Assembly: GCA_964444305.1 (NCBI GenBank)
Contig: CAYUGQ010000010.1
Span: 1 to 41,356, forward strand
From: JAKFFN01 sp964444305
Lineage (GTDB): Bacteria > Sumerlaeota > Sumerlaeia > Sumerlaeales > Sumerlaeaceae
Direction of reading: 5' to 3'
Length of the DNA stretch: 41,356 nt
This document shows, piece after piece, positions 1-7,511 of this stretch. Made by a program: the position numbers and the translations under genes. Below the pieces are notes generated by a model. That model saw only the letters and a list, made by a program, of their open reading frames with translations. It ran no database searches and had not been told where the DNA came from. The stretch's first letter is position 1, and every line of letters starts with the position of its first letter.

Positions 1-1
1 C

Positions 2-133
2 TGGGAGGTGCTGGAGCCTCATATTAAAGAAGGCCGCCTCTTCAGCATCAGCGTCGGAGAACGGGGAAACAATATTATTACATATTACGGGCCACACGTA
101 ACGGTTGAAGGCCTTGCTGCCATGGGAGTTTGA
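2..133 (+). CDS. C-terminal end of a probable 6-pyruvoyl-tetrahydropterin synthase / QueD-family protein (5' truncated by window edge)
   Basis: An open frame enters from the left edge and stops at TGA 131-133, giving the last 43 residues of a protein. It ends 10 nt before the folE start, so the two are probably one operon. The piece has a WEVLEPHI helix, then a beta strand with GERGNNIITYYG. This resembles the C-terminus of the PTPS/QueD fold, where a Glu that binds the pterin ring is followed by an N-rich turn and a final Y-x-G strand. QueD converts 7,8-dihydroneopterin triphosphate, the FolE product, to 6-carboxytetrahydropterin for queuosine synthesis, so a folE partner makes biochemical sense. 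The family call rests on a short, loosely matching tail plus context. The reading frame is more certain than the name. Confidence 0.45.
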   Translation, partial: WEVLEPHIKEGRLFSISVGERGNNIITYYGPHVTVEGLAAMGV

Positions 134-143
134 TTTAATCGTA

Positions 144-833
144 ATGACAAACAACAACCGCCACACTTCTACGGAAATTGAGATCAGCCCCGCCGCAGCA
201 ACGAACCTCGCCGACAGCATAGCTTTGGATGAAGGCAACCTCTCTACGGCTGCACCAACCGCCCGTCAACTGGAGCTACAGTCTGTCGTAACCCGTCTAC
301 TCGAACTGGTAGGAGAAGACCCGGACCGGGAAGGACTCGTCCGCACACCCCTGCGCGTGGCCAAAGCCCTCGAAACTTTGACCTCTGGCTATAGTATGTC
401 TGTGGAAAGCATCGTTAACAACGCCATCTTTTCCGAACGATACGACGAAATCGTCTCCATAAAAAATATCCACTTCTTTAGCATGTGCGAACACCACATG
501 CTCCCATTTTACGGCATCGCTAACGTCGGATATATCCCGGACGGGAAAGTGATCGGCCTCAGCAAAATCCCCCGCATTGTGGATATGTTCTCCAAGCGCC
601 TGCAACTTCAGGAACGCCTGACGAATCAGATCGCCTACTGCTTAAACGATATCTTGAAGCCACGCGGCGTAGCTGTAGTCATGGAAGGCTTTCACCTGTG
701 CATGATGATGCGCGGCGTAGAAAAACAGCAGTGCACCACCGTGACCAGTTGCATGACTGGCGATTTCCGCAGCAACAGTCAGACTCGGCAGGAATTTATG
801 GCCCTCTGCGGGAGCCACACAATCAACAGGTGA
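144..833 (+). CDS. folE: GTP cyclohydrolase I (FolE type IA)
   Basis: FolE converts GTP to 7,8-dihydroneopterin triphosphate in the cytosol, the entry step to folate and, with QueD, to queuosine. The 229-residue protein carries the family core: GEDPDREGLVRTP and RVAKAL near residue 60, then FSMCEHHMLPFYG with the zinc Cys and catalytic His pair, KIPRIVDMFSKRLQ, and GFHLCMMMRGV with the second zinc Cys. The end has CMTGDFRSN. About 45 variable residues precede the core. ATG 144 is chosen because it lies just after the preceding stop (133). An in-frame TTG at 105 would overlap that gene and add 13 residues with no family match. The upstream QueD-like tail suggests a pterin/queuosine operon. Conserved zinc ligands argue for an active enzyme. 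Confidence 0.97.
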   Translation: MTNNNRHTSTEIEISPAAATNLADSIALDEGNLSTAAPTARQLELQSVVTRLLELVGEDPDREGLVRTPLRVAKALETLTSGYSMSVESIVNNAIFSERYDEIVSIKNIHFFSMCEHHMLPFYGIANVGYIPDGKVIGLSKIPRIVDMFSKRLQLQERLTNQIAYCLNDILKPRGVAVVMEGFHLCMMMRGVEKQQCTTVTSCMTGDFRSNSQTRQEFMALCGSHTINR

Positions 834-937
834 TGGACCGGACGAAGACCTCTTGTAATATAAGTACATGGAACATTGTATCTTGTAAAGAATTGACCAC
901 ACTAACTAAAGAAATATCGACGACCTCTGCCACGGCT

Positions 938-2407
938 ATGGAACACACGGTGAAATCTACGAACCACCGCGTGATGCTCATAGTGCCGCCCACGGGCCTC
1001 TACATCCGCGAAGACCGCTGCCAGACGCCCATTGAGGACATGAAGACCATCGCGCTCCGTCCTCCAATCGACCTCATGTATTCAGCGGCATCCGTAGAAG
1101 CTGCAGGCTGCGAATGTAAAATGGTAGATTACCCCGCAGAAAATAGAGGCTGGGATGAATTCAGGTCTGATTTCACTGCCTTTAAACCCCATGTCATCAT
1201 GCTTTCCATCACCACGCCGTCCTTGCATAAAGATGTGGAAGCAGCGCGAATTGCCAAGGAAATTGATTCAAACGTCCTGACCGTAGCCAAAGGCGCTCAC
1301 TTCCATGTTCTTGATCAGGAAAGCCTCGAAAAATATCCCCAGCTTGATTGCGTCATCCGTGGAGAATATGAAATAACCGCCGCAGAACTTGGCCGCGGAT
1401 TCCCTTTGGAAGAAATCTCAGGCCTGACCTGGCGTCGCGATACTGGCGAAATTGTGAAAAATCCCGACCGCGGATTTATTGACAACCTCGACAACATTCC
1501 ATTTCCCGCCCGACATCTCACGAAGAATGAGCTATATTTCCGGCCGGACACAATGGAGCCGCAGACCACCATCGTAACTAATCGCGGTTGCCCCCACTCT
1601 TGCATCTACTGCCTCGCCCCCGTCGTAAGCGGAAAGAAAAATCGCTATCGCAGCACCGATAACGTCATAGCAGAAATCGAGCAGTGCGTTAACGAATTTG
1701 GAATCCGCAGCTTTCTGTTCCGAAGCGATCTCTTCACTCAAAACAAAAAATGGGTCATAGAGCTTTGCCAGAAAATTATCGACCGCGGACTTGACATCCA
1801 GTGGGCCAGCAACAGCCGCGTCGACTGCATCAACCGCGAAATGCTGGAATGGATGAAAAAAGCAGGTTGCTGGATCATCGCCTTCGGTGTCGAAAGCGGA
1901 AATCAGGAAATCCTCGAAAAGATTAAGAAAAAGGCGACAGTCGATCAAGCCCGGGAAGCCGTAAAACTTTGCCGCGAAGTGGGCATCAACAGCAGCATAT
2001 ATCTCCTTATGGGTCTGCCGTGGGACACCCCCCAGACCATTGAAGACAACGTCCAGCTAGCCAAAGAAATCAAACCCGATTTCGTCGAAGTCTTCTACAG
2101 CTATCCATTCCCCGGCACCGAACTGCATCGTATAGCGCTCGAACACGGCCTAATCCAGCCAGGAGAAGTCCCCCTCGAAGCCTACGCAAATCCCGCCATG
2201 GGCGGACTTTATCTTACTCAGGAACAGCTCGGAGACTACCGCCGACAGGCCCTGCGCCGAATCTACCTTCAGCCGCGCTATATCTGGCAGACTCTTAAAA
2301 AAGCCCGCTCCCCCAAAGAACTCATGCAATATATCAAATACGGGCTCCTCACTCTAAAAGATCTGCTCTTTGGAAAGCCAGCCATGCGTGGCAGTGCTAC
2401 AGACTGA
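938..2407 (+). CDS. B12-binding-domain radical SAM protein of unknown substrate
   Basis: A 489-residue cytosolic protein. Residues 11-150 form a cobalamin-binding-like Rossmann half (RVMLIVPPTG, then PHVIMLSITTP, and CVIRGEYE). It is followed by a radical SAM TIM-barrel domain with the [4Fe-4S] motif CPHSCIYC (Cys 218, 222, 225) and by FGVESGNQEILEKIKK and MGLPWDTPQTIEDN, typical of the BchE/hopanoid-methylase/PhpK-like group. Such enzymes methylate or rearrange unreactive carbons, and the substrate cannot be read from sequence. The frame stays open back to 698 over the folE 3' end, but that part is a shadow of folE. ATG 938 begins recognisable sequence. ATG 833, overlapping the folE stop as TGATG, would add a 35-residue non-conserved extension. 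The next gene, metK, makes the SAM this enzyme would consume. Confidence 0.88.
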   Translation: MEHTVKSTNHRVMLIVPPTGLYIREDRCQTPIEDMKTIALRPPIDLMYSAASVEAAGCECKMVDYPAENRGWDEFRSDFTAFKPHVIMLSITTPSLHKDVEAARIAKEIDSNVLTVAKGAHFHVLDQESLEKYPQLDCVIRGEYEITAAELGRGFPLEEISGLTWRRDTGEIVKNPDRGFIDNLDNIPFPARHLTKNELYFRPDTMEPQTTIVTNRGCPHSCIYCLAPVVSGKKNRYRSTDNVIAEIEQCVNEFGIRSFLFRSDLFTQNKKWVIELCQKIIDRGLDIQWASNSRVDCINREMLEWMKKAGCWIIAFGVESGNQEILEKIKKKATVDQAREAVKLCREVGINSSIYLLMGLPWDTPQTIEDNVQLAKEIKPDFVEVFYSYPFPGTELHRIALEHGLIQPGEVPLEAYANPAMGGLYLTQEQLGDYRRQALRRIYLQPRYIWQTLKKARSPKELMQYIKYGLLTLKDLLFGKPAMRGSATD

Positions 2408-2556
2408 TCCTGGCCCACCATTCACTCCTGCACTCCCCACTCGCCTCCCATCGGTCTTTTTTCCAGAATACTTTTTTAACTGGTTTGCAATCCGCAACGG
2501 CGTCGGACGCACGCGCGGCTGACATCAATCATAACTCCCGGAGCTAATGAGCAACC

Positions 2557-3690
2557 ATGGCAAAGCGTCAACTTTTTACGTCTGAAAGCGTTTCAGAAGG
2601 GCACCCTGACAAAGTTTGTGATCAGTTGAGCGATGCCATTCTCGATGCCCTTCTCGAGCAGGACCCTAACAGCCGCGTTGCCTGTGAATGCCTCGCCACT
2701 ACCGGCCTCGTAGTTGTCGCCGGTGAAATTACGACTGCAGCCACAGTTGACTACAATAGCCTGGTCCGTAACGTCCTCACTGATATCGGCTACACCAGCG
2801 ACGATATGGGAATTAATGGCAAATCCTGCGGCGTAATGATCTCCCTCGATCAGCAGTCTGCCGATATCGCCATGGGCGTCGATCGCGAAGGAGCCGGCGA
2901 TCAGGTTATGATGTTCGGTTACGCCTGTAACGAAACCCCGGAACTCATGCCGCTGCCCATTACCATGTCACACCAGCTTCTAAAGCGCCTCGCCGATCTG
3001 CGCCACGATGGCACCCTCCCCTACCTCCGCCCTGACTCCAAAAGCCAGGTCACCGTCGAGTATCAGGACAATAAACCCGCCCGCGTGCACACTATTGTCA
3101 TCTCCACCCAGCACAGCGAAGACGTAGACGTAAGGCAGATCGAAGAAGACCTGAAAAAACTCGTCATCCCTCACGTCGGAGATCATCTTGGTTACAAAAC
3201 AGATGATATCATTCTGCACGTTAACCCAACCGGACGCTTCGTAGTAGGCGGACCCCATGGCGATACCGGCCTTACCGGACGTAAAATCATCGTCGACACC
3301 TACGGTGGAATGGGCCGCCATGGAGGAGGCGCATTCAGCGGTAAAGACCCAAGCAAAGTCGACCGCAGCGCAGCCTACGCATCACGCTGGGTAGCCAAAA
3401 ACATCGTCGCCGCCGGCCTTGCAGAGCGCTGCGAAGTCCAGGTAGCATACGCCATCGGCGTCGCCAAGCCAGTCTCCATCTATGTCGATTCCTTCGGAAC
3501 CGGTAAAATTAGCGACAACGAAATGACCCAGCTCGTAGAAAAGAACTTCGACCTTTCGCCGAAGGGCATTGCCAACGCCCTGGACCTGAAGCGTCCAGTC
3601 TATCGCGAAACCGCCGCATACGGTCACTTTGGCCGCTCCGGCAACGGCTTCACATGGGAAAAAACCGACAAGGCTGACGCCCTGAAGTAA
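2557..3690 (+). CDS. metK: S-adenosylmethionine synthetase
   Basis: MetK makes S-adenosylmethionine from methionine and ATP in the cytosol. The 377-residue protein has normal family length and all signature segments: GHPDKVCDQLSDAILD (from residue 15), GAGDQVMMFGYA (residues 112-123), the phosphate loop GGPHGDTGLTGRKIIVD, and GGGAFSGKDPSKVDRSAAY. Start ATG 2557 directly precedes the conserved KRQLFTSESVSEGHPDK. A GGAG lies about 13 nt upstream, rather far. The 149-nt leader (2408-2556) has a GC-rich potentially folded patch near 2498-2520. I could not match it to a known SAM riboswitch class. The preceding radical SAM gene consumes SAM. Confidence 0.98.
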   Translation: MAKRQLFTSESVSEGHPDKVCDQLSDAILDALLEQDPNSRVACECLATTGLVVVAGEITTAATVDYNSLVRNVLTDIGYTSDDMGINGKSCGVMISLDQQSADIAMGVDREGAGDQVMMFGYACNETPELMPLPITMSHQLLKRLADLRHDGTLPYLRPDSKSQVTVEYQDNKPARVHTIVISTQHSEDVDVRQIEEDLKKLVIPHVGDHLGYKTDDIILHVNPTGRFVVGGPHGDTGLTGRKIIVDTYGGMGRHGGGAFSGKDPSKVDRSAAYASRWVAKNIVAAGLAERCEVQVAYAIGVAKPVSIYVDSFGTGKISDNEMTQLVEKNFDLSPKGIANALDLKRPVYRETAAYGHFGRSGNGFTWEKTDKADALK

Positions 3691-3776
3691 TCTAGCTAAC
3701 CAAGACTTTTTGCGAAATAAAGCCTTTTAGGACAATGTACTACCGCACACGCACCTCGGGTGTAAGTGCTACAAAC

Positions 3777-3851
<75 letters not shown>

Positions 3852-3869
3852 TTTTCTTACAAGCAAATC

Positions 3870-3897
3870 AGGCCCATGCGCAAGCGTGGGCCTTTTT
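3870..3897 (+). terminator. Rho-independent terminator after tRNA-Lys
   Basis: A strong hairpin: GGCCCATGC (3871-3879) pairs with GCGTGGGCC (3884-3892) through one G-U pair, with loop GCAA (read as gcaa/caa at the apex), followed by a run of five T. It sits 19 nt after the tRNA CCA end and separates the tRNA from the next gene. Confidence 0.9.
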
Positions 3898-3984
3898 CGT
3901 TTCTATCACACAATCCTGTTGCCTGAGCCACATACAGGATGAAGATTGCTCCTGAAACATTAAGTTCATGAGGTTTAATCTACG

Positions 3985-5010
3985 ATGCCATCCGCCCGGG
4001 AAACAAGTTTAATTTCCGACAATGCCGTAACCGGAAAAAACAATTCTATAACTGATGTCCCCGGCGTTTTGGTAGGCCATCAGACCCTCAAGCGCGACGG
4101 CATTCTCACCGGTGTCACCGCAGTTCTTCCCCACGACGGCGACATTTTTCGCGAAAAAGTCCCCGGAGCCGTGGAAGTCATCAACGGCTTCGGCAAAAGC
4201 GTCGGCCTCATGCAGGTGGAAGAACTCGGCCAAATCGAATCGCCCATCATGCTCACCAATACTTTCGCCGTCGGCACGGTTACCAATGCTCTCATTCGTC
4301 AGGCCATCAAAGACAATCCCGAAATCGGACGCACCACCTCCACCTATAACGCCGTCGTATGCGAATGCAACGATGGCACATTAAGTGATATTCAGGCCCT
4401 TGCAGTAACCGAAGATGACGCAATGGCAGCGTTACAAAATGCCTGCGACGAAACCGTTGTTCAGGGCAGCGTCGGAGCCGGAACCGGCATGCGCTGCTTC
4501 GGATATAAAGGCGGAATCGGAACCGCCTCACGCCAGATTAAGCTCGGCGAAAAGTCTTACCACCTCGGCATCCTGGTAAACTCCAATTTCGGCTCAGCCG
4601 ACGAGCTGATCCTTCCTCACGGCTGGAAAGTCAAACCCGGCGGCGAAGTTGATGAAGACAAAGGATCCATCATCATCGTGCTGGCAACAGACATCCCCTT
4701 GGAACACCGCCAGCTTAAACGGATAGCCCGTCGGTGCGGCGCCGGCCTTGCCCGAATGGGCTCCGTCTGGGGCAACGGCAGCGGCGACGTCGTGGTCGCC
4801 TTTTCCACCGGATACCGGATTAACCATTATGACAGAGGCGAGTTCCAGAGCATCTCGATCCTGAACGAACGCCGTATCAATCAGCTCTTCACCGCTGCAG
4901 CCGATGCCACTACCGAAGCCGTATGGAACTCCATGCTGTATTCAGAAACCGTCACCGGCCGGGATGGAAAGAAAGTAATCTCACTAAAAGATGTTTTGGA
5001 AAAAGCCTAA
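3985..5010 (+). CDS. P1-family (DmpA/BapA-like) self-processing aminopeptidase
   Basis: A 341-residue N-terminal-nucleophile hydrolase of MEROPS family P1 (peptidase family S58, DmpA-like). These proteins cleave themselves before a Ser that becomes the new N-terminal nucleophile, then act as aminopeptidases or amidases on L-, D- or beta-amino-acid peptides. Visible family segments are ITDVPGVLVGH (22-32), AVEVINGFGKSVGL, TNTFAVGTV, GSVGAGTGMRCFGYKGGIG (161-179) and LVNSNFGS. The processing site is Gly227-Ser228 in DKGSIIIVLATDIPL, matching the DmpA G-S site. No signal peptide is seen, so it is probably cytosolic. It converges on the downstream glycosyltransferase with a 4-nt overlap of stop codons. 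The natural substrate is unknown. Confidence 0.93.
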   Translation: MPSARETSLISDNAVTGKNNSITDVPGVLVGHQTLKRDGILTGVTAVLPHDGDIFREKVPGAVEVINGFGKSVGLMQVEELGQIESPIMLTNTFAVGTVTNALIRQAIKDNPEIGRTTSTYNAVVCECNDGTLSDIQALAVTEDDAMAALQNACDETVVQGSVGAGTGMRCFGYKGGIGTASRQIKLGEKSYHLGILVNSNFGSADELILPHGWKVKPGGEVDEDKGSIIIVLATDIPLEHRQLKRIARRCGAGLARMGSVWGNGSGDVVVAFSTGYRINHYDRGEFQSISILNERRINQLFTAAADATTEAVWNSMLYSETVTGRDGKKVISLKDVLEKA

Positions 5011-6257
5011 TCCCAGGAATCACGCCGCGCATCAATCTCCCAGACAGCCTCTTCAAAAACTGACACACAACCCTGCACATACTGATCGAGACCAAACCGT
5101 TCCTTAGCCCTGAAAATCGCTGCCTCCGCTATCTTCCCAGCATAATCAGAATCTTCAGCCAGACGGTTTACAATCTCCGCTAGGCGCGGGATCCCTTTCC
5201 AAAAGTCCTCGTCAGAAACATCAGGCTCGCCCAGCAGAAACCCCGTAACTTCGTCCTCGATCAACTCCGGGATCCCCCCGACCCTGCTGCCAACAGTAGG
5301 CACCCCCGCCGCCGCCGCCTCCAAAATCACACGACCAAAGCCTTCTTCGTCGCTCACCAGCATATTAAGATCCGCCGCAGCGAAATACGGAGCAATATTA
5401 GACTGGAACGGAAGCCAGCAAAATTTATCGTCTAGCCCAAGCCTCGACACTTCCGACTTCAACCCCTCCAGGTAAGATTGCTGGCCCGGACTGGCATCTC
5501 CGATAAACAAAAACTTGGCATTCGGCGTCGACTTTAAAATTTCCGATGCCGCATCAATGAGAAATCGCGGACGCTTTCGCGGCATCATCAGTCCGATCTG
5601 AGCAATAACAAAATGCTCAGGCCCAAACCCCAGCTCCCGCCGCTGTTGCTCGCGCAGCGACCGGGCCTTTTCAAATGGCGCAAAATCCAGCCCGTTATAA
5701 ACCACCCGCACTAGCGACCCCTTCCACGGATAGCCGTCAAAATCAGATGCTGCCCCGTGAGAAACTGCAATTAAACGGGTAGAGTTAGCCAGGTAATAAT
5801 TTTTTATCAGGCGGTCGTTTACCGAAAGACGCATGTGAGTCACCACTGGGATCCGCTGCGGCCTCAGAAAATTTCGCGTCAAAAGCCGGTTAGCCAACTC
5901 CAGCCAGACCGGCCCTTCACCGGAAGCAACCAGAGCATGAGGGTTGGGATAAATTTCATTACAATGGATAACATCTGGCTGAAACTCATCAACAATTCGA
6001 CGCAACTCCCCCACCTGCCTCGCCATTGTCAGCCAGCTTTTTCCTTTCCGCCACGGTGGCAAAAACACCACCCGGTAAGGAATCCTCAATTTATCAAATT
6101 CATCAGTCAAAGCCCCCAGTGCCGGCACCACAACCAGCGATTCCACCCGCGTACCCGCCAGCTCCTTAACCAGCGCCAGCAAGCTGCGCCGTGCCCCAAG
6201 AAGCCGCACACTGGGCGTAATATGAAGAACACGAAGATGCTTTCTTTGCGAAACCAT
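5007..6257 (-). CDS. Group 1 (GT4, GT-B fold) glycosyltransferase
   Basis: A 416-residue retaining glycosyltransferase of GT-B fold, probably acting at the cytosolic face on a cell-envelope glycan or glycolipid. The N-terminal half starts RVLHITPSVRLLGARRSLLAL. The hinge VVYNGLDFAPF (186-195) leads into the nucleotide-sugar domain with IGLMMPRKRPRFLIDA and the EX7E motif EGFGRVILE (Glu305 and Glu313), then AAAAGVPTVGSRVGGIPELI. Donor and acceptor cannot be told. It is the second gene of a minus-strand pair, starting 6 nt after the agmatine deiminase stop. Its own stop overlaps that of the convergent P1 peptidase gene. No metabolic link to agmatine deiminase is obvious. Confidence 0.93.
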   Translation of the reverse strand: MVSQRKHLRVLHITPSVRLLGARRSLLALVKELAGTRVESLVVVPALGALTDEFDKLRIPYRVVFLPPWRKGKSWLTMARQVGELRRIVDEFQPDVIHCNEIYPNPHALVASGEGPVWLELANRLLTRNFLRPQRIPVVTHMRLSVNDRLIKNYYLANSTRLIAVSHGAASDFDGYPWKGSLVRVVYNGLDFAPFEKARSLREQQRRELGFGPEHFVIAQIGLMMPRKRPRFLIDAASEILKSTPNAKFLFIGDASPGQQSYLEGLKSEVSRLGLDDKFCWLPFQSNIAPYFAAADLNMLVSDEEGFGRVILEAAAAGVPTVGSRVGGIPELIEDEVTGFLLGEPDVSDEDFWKGIPRLAEIVNRLAEDSDYAGKIAEAAIFRAKERFGLDQYVQGCVSVFEEAVWEIDARRDSWD

Positions 6258-6263
6258 TCCCCG

Positions 6264-7355
6264 TTACGCCGGCTGCTGCTGTGTCATGCAATGAATCGTA
6301 CCCAGACCCCACACCAAGTCCAGTGAGTGAATGCCAATGATTTTCCGGCCCGGAAAAAGCTTCTGCAGAATCCCCAATGCAACCGGATCCTTAGGGTCAT
6401 TAAACGTCGGAACCAGCACTTTCCCGTTCGCGATATAAAAATTAGCATAGCTCGCCGGCAGACGTTCACCATCAAAAATAACCGGGGCCGGCATAGGAAG
6501 TTTAACCACTCGAAGAGGCTTCCCCTCCAGGTTTGTCATGCCCTTTAACAGCTTGTAATTCTCGCGGAGATTATCATAATTCTCATCTTCAGGATTATCC
6601 TCGCTGGCAATGACAACAGTATTCTCATCCGTAAACCGGGCAAGATCGTCCACGTGGCCATGCGTATCATCCCCTGCCACCCCATTCTTCAACCAGAGAA
6701 CCTTGCGAATGCCCAGGTTATCGCACATAACCTGCTCCATCTCTTCCCGCGAAAGCCCGGGGTTCCGGCACTGGATATCACTTAGCAAACACTCTTCCGT
6801 AGTCAGAATCAGCCCGGCCCCATTAACATCAATTGCCCCACCCTCAAGCACCACCCGCCGCTTAGGCTTTCCCGCCTGCGGCTTAAACTGCTTCATTTTC
6901 AAAGTCTTGGCAGCATAATCCGGCAACTGATCATCGTTCGCCCAATTATCATATTTCGCCCAGGCATTAAAGTGCCAATTCGTAATTGCCGTCGATCCCG
7001 TCTCATCCTGCACAAAAATCGGTCCACTGTCCCGCGTCCACACACGATCCGTCGGAACCAAATGAAACCGGACAGACTCCAGATTTGCACCCGATCTCTC
7101 CAAAATCCGCCGCACTCGCGTTTCGGCGCTCTCATCGTTTACGAAAATATTAACAATTTCATCCTGCGAGAGATGACGCACAATGTCCGCATAAACCCAG
7201 GGAATTGGGTGGAACTTCCCCGGCCAGTCATCTTTATTATGTGGCCACGCAATCCACGTAGCCTCATGACGCTGCCATTCCGCTGGCATTTTAAAACCTG
7301 CAGCGGCAGGGCTGCCGACAGTTGGCGTTAACAGGGAAGAATTCACATTAGACAT
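6264..7355 (-). CDS. aguA: Agmatine deiminase (peptidyl-arginine-deiminase family)
   Basis: AguA hydrolyses agmatine to N-carbamoylputrescine and ammonia in the cytosol, a step from arginine to putrescine. The 363-residue length is usual. Visible are MPAEWQRHEATWIAWPHN (residues 23-40), the substrate-site TRDSGPIFV, VLEGGAIDVNG, the catalytic His region GDDTHGHVDD, and the C-terminal GLGTIHCMTQQQPA in which Cys356 is the nucleophile. All catalytic elements of the PAD_porph family are present. The partner enzyme, N-carbamoylputrescine amidase, is not in the window. ATG 7355 is the only start leaving the family N-terminus intact. The first 20 residues (SNVNSSLLTPTVGSPAAAG) are not conserved in the family as I know it. 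Confidence 0.96.
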   Translation of the reverse strand: MSNVNSSLLTPTVGSPAAAGFKMPAEWQRHEATWIAWPHNKDDWPGKFHPIPWVYADIVRHLSQDEIVNIFVNDESAETRVRRILERSGANLESVRFHLVPTDRVWTRDSGPIFVQDETGSTAITNWHFNAWAKYDNWANDDQLPDYAAKTLKMKQFKPQAGKPKRRVVLEGGAIDVNGAGLILTTEECLLSDIQCRNPGLSREEMEQVMCDNLGIRKVLWLKNGVAGDDTHGHVDDLARFTDENTVVIASEDNPEDENYDNLRENYKLLKGMTNLEGKPLRVVKLPMPAPVIFDGERLPASYANFYIANGKVLVPTFNDPKDPVALGILQKLFPGRKIIGIHSLDLVWGLGTIHCMTQQQPA

Positions 7356-7394
7356 AGTGCTACTCCCCTACCCATTTTAAGCCCCGGTAATCGG

Positions 7395-7511
7395 TCAAAG
7401 AAAATGCCAAACAGCGCAACACAAAACACCCGCCATAATTAACAGACGAATCAGCGCAAAATTACGTTTTTGGTTGTGTCCACAAGTTTGACAAGTCCAC
7501 ACTTCACCCAT
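7395..7511 (-). CDS. Possible 38-residue zinc-ribbon membrane miniprotein
   Basis: A short frame starting at ATG 7511-7509 encodes 38 residues: a WTCQTCGHNQKRN knuckle with one C-x2-C pair, then a hydrophobic helix (about 18 residues, from FALIRLLIMAG to VWHFL) likely to span the membrane. It fills the otherwise empty gap between the agmatine deiminase start and the amidase start. Its ATG overlaps the divergent amidase ATG within one palindromic CATG (7509-7512). The frame is open further upstream to 7616, but that part lies antisense in the amidase signal-peptide region. A treble-clef half plus one helix is seen in real small proteins. It may also be chance, and I see no strong ribosome-binding site. 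Confidence 0.3.
   Translation of the reverse strand: MGEVWTCQTCGHNQKRNFALIRLLIMAGVLCCAVWHFL

Noticed and set aside
698..937. The N-terminal extension of the radical SAM frame back into folE
   Set aside because: It is the out-of-frame reading of folE and unlike any protein domain. The real start is most likely ATG 938.
3913..3940. Inverted repeat ATCCTGT ... ACAGGAT upstream of the P1 peptidase gene
   Set aside because: Seven-base arms with a 14-nt loop can occur by chance, and nothing around it shows a regulatory use.
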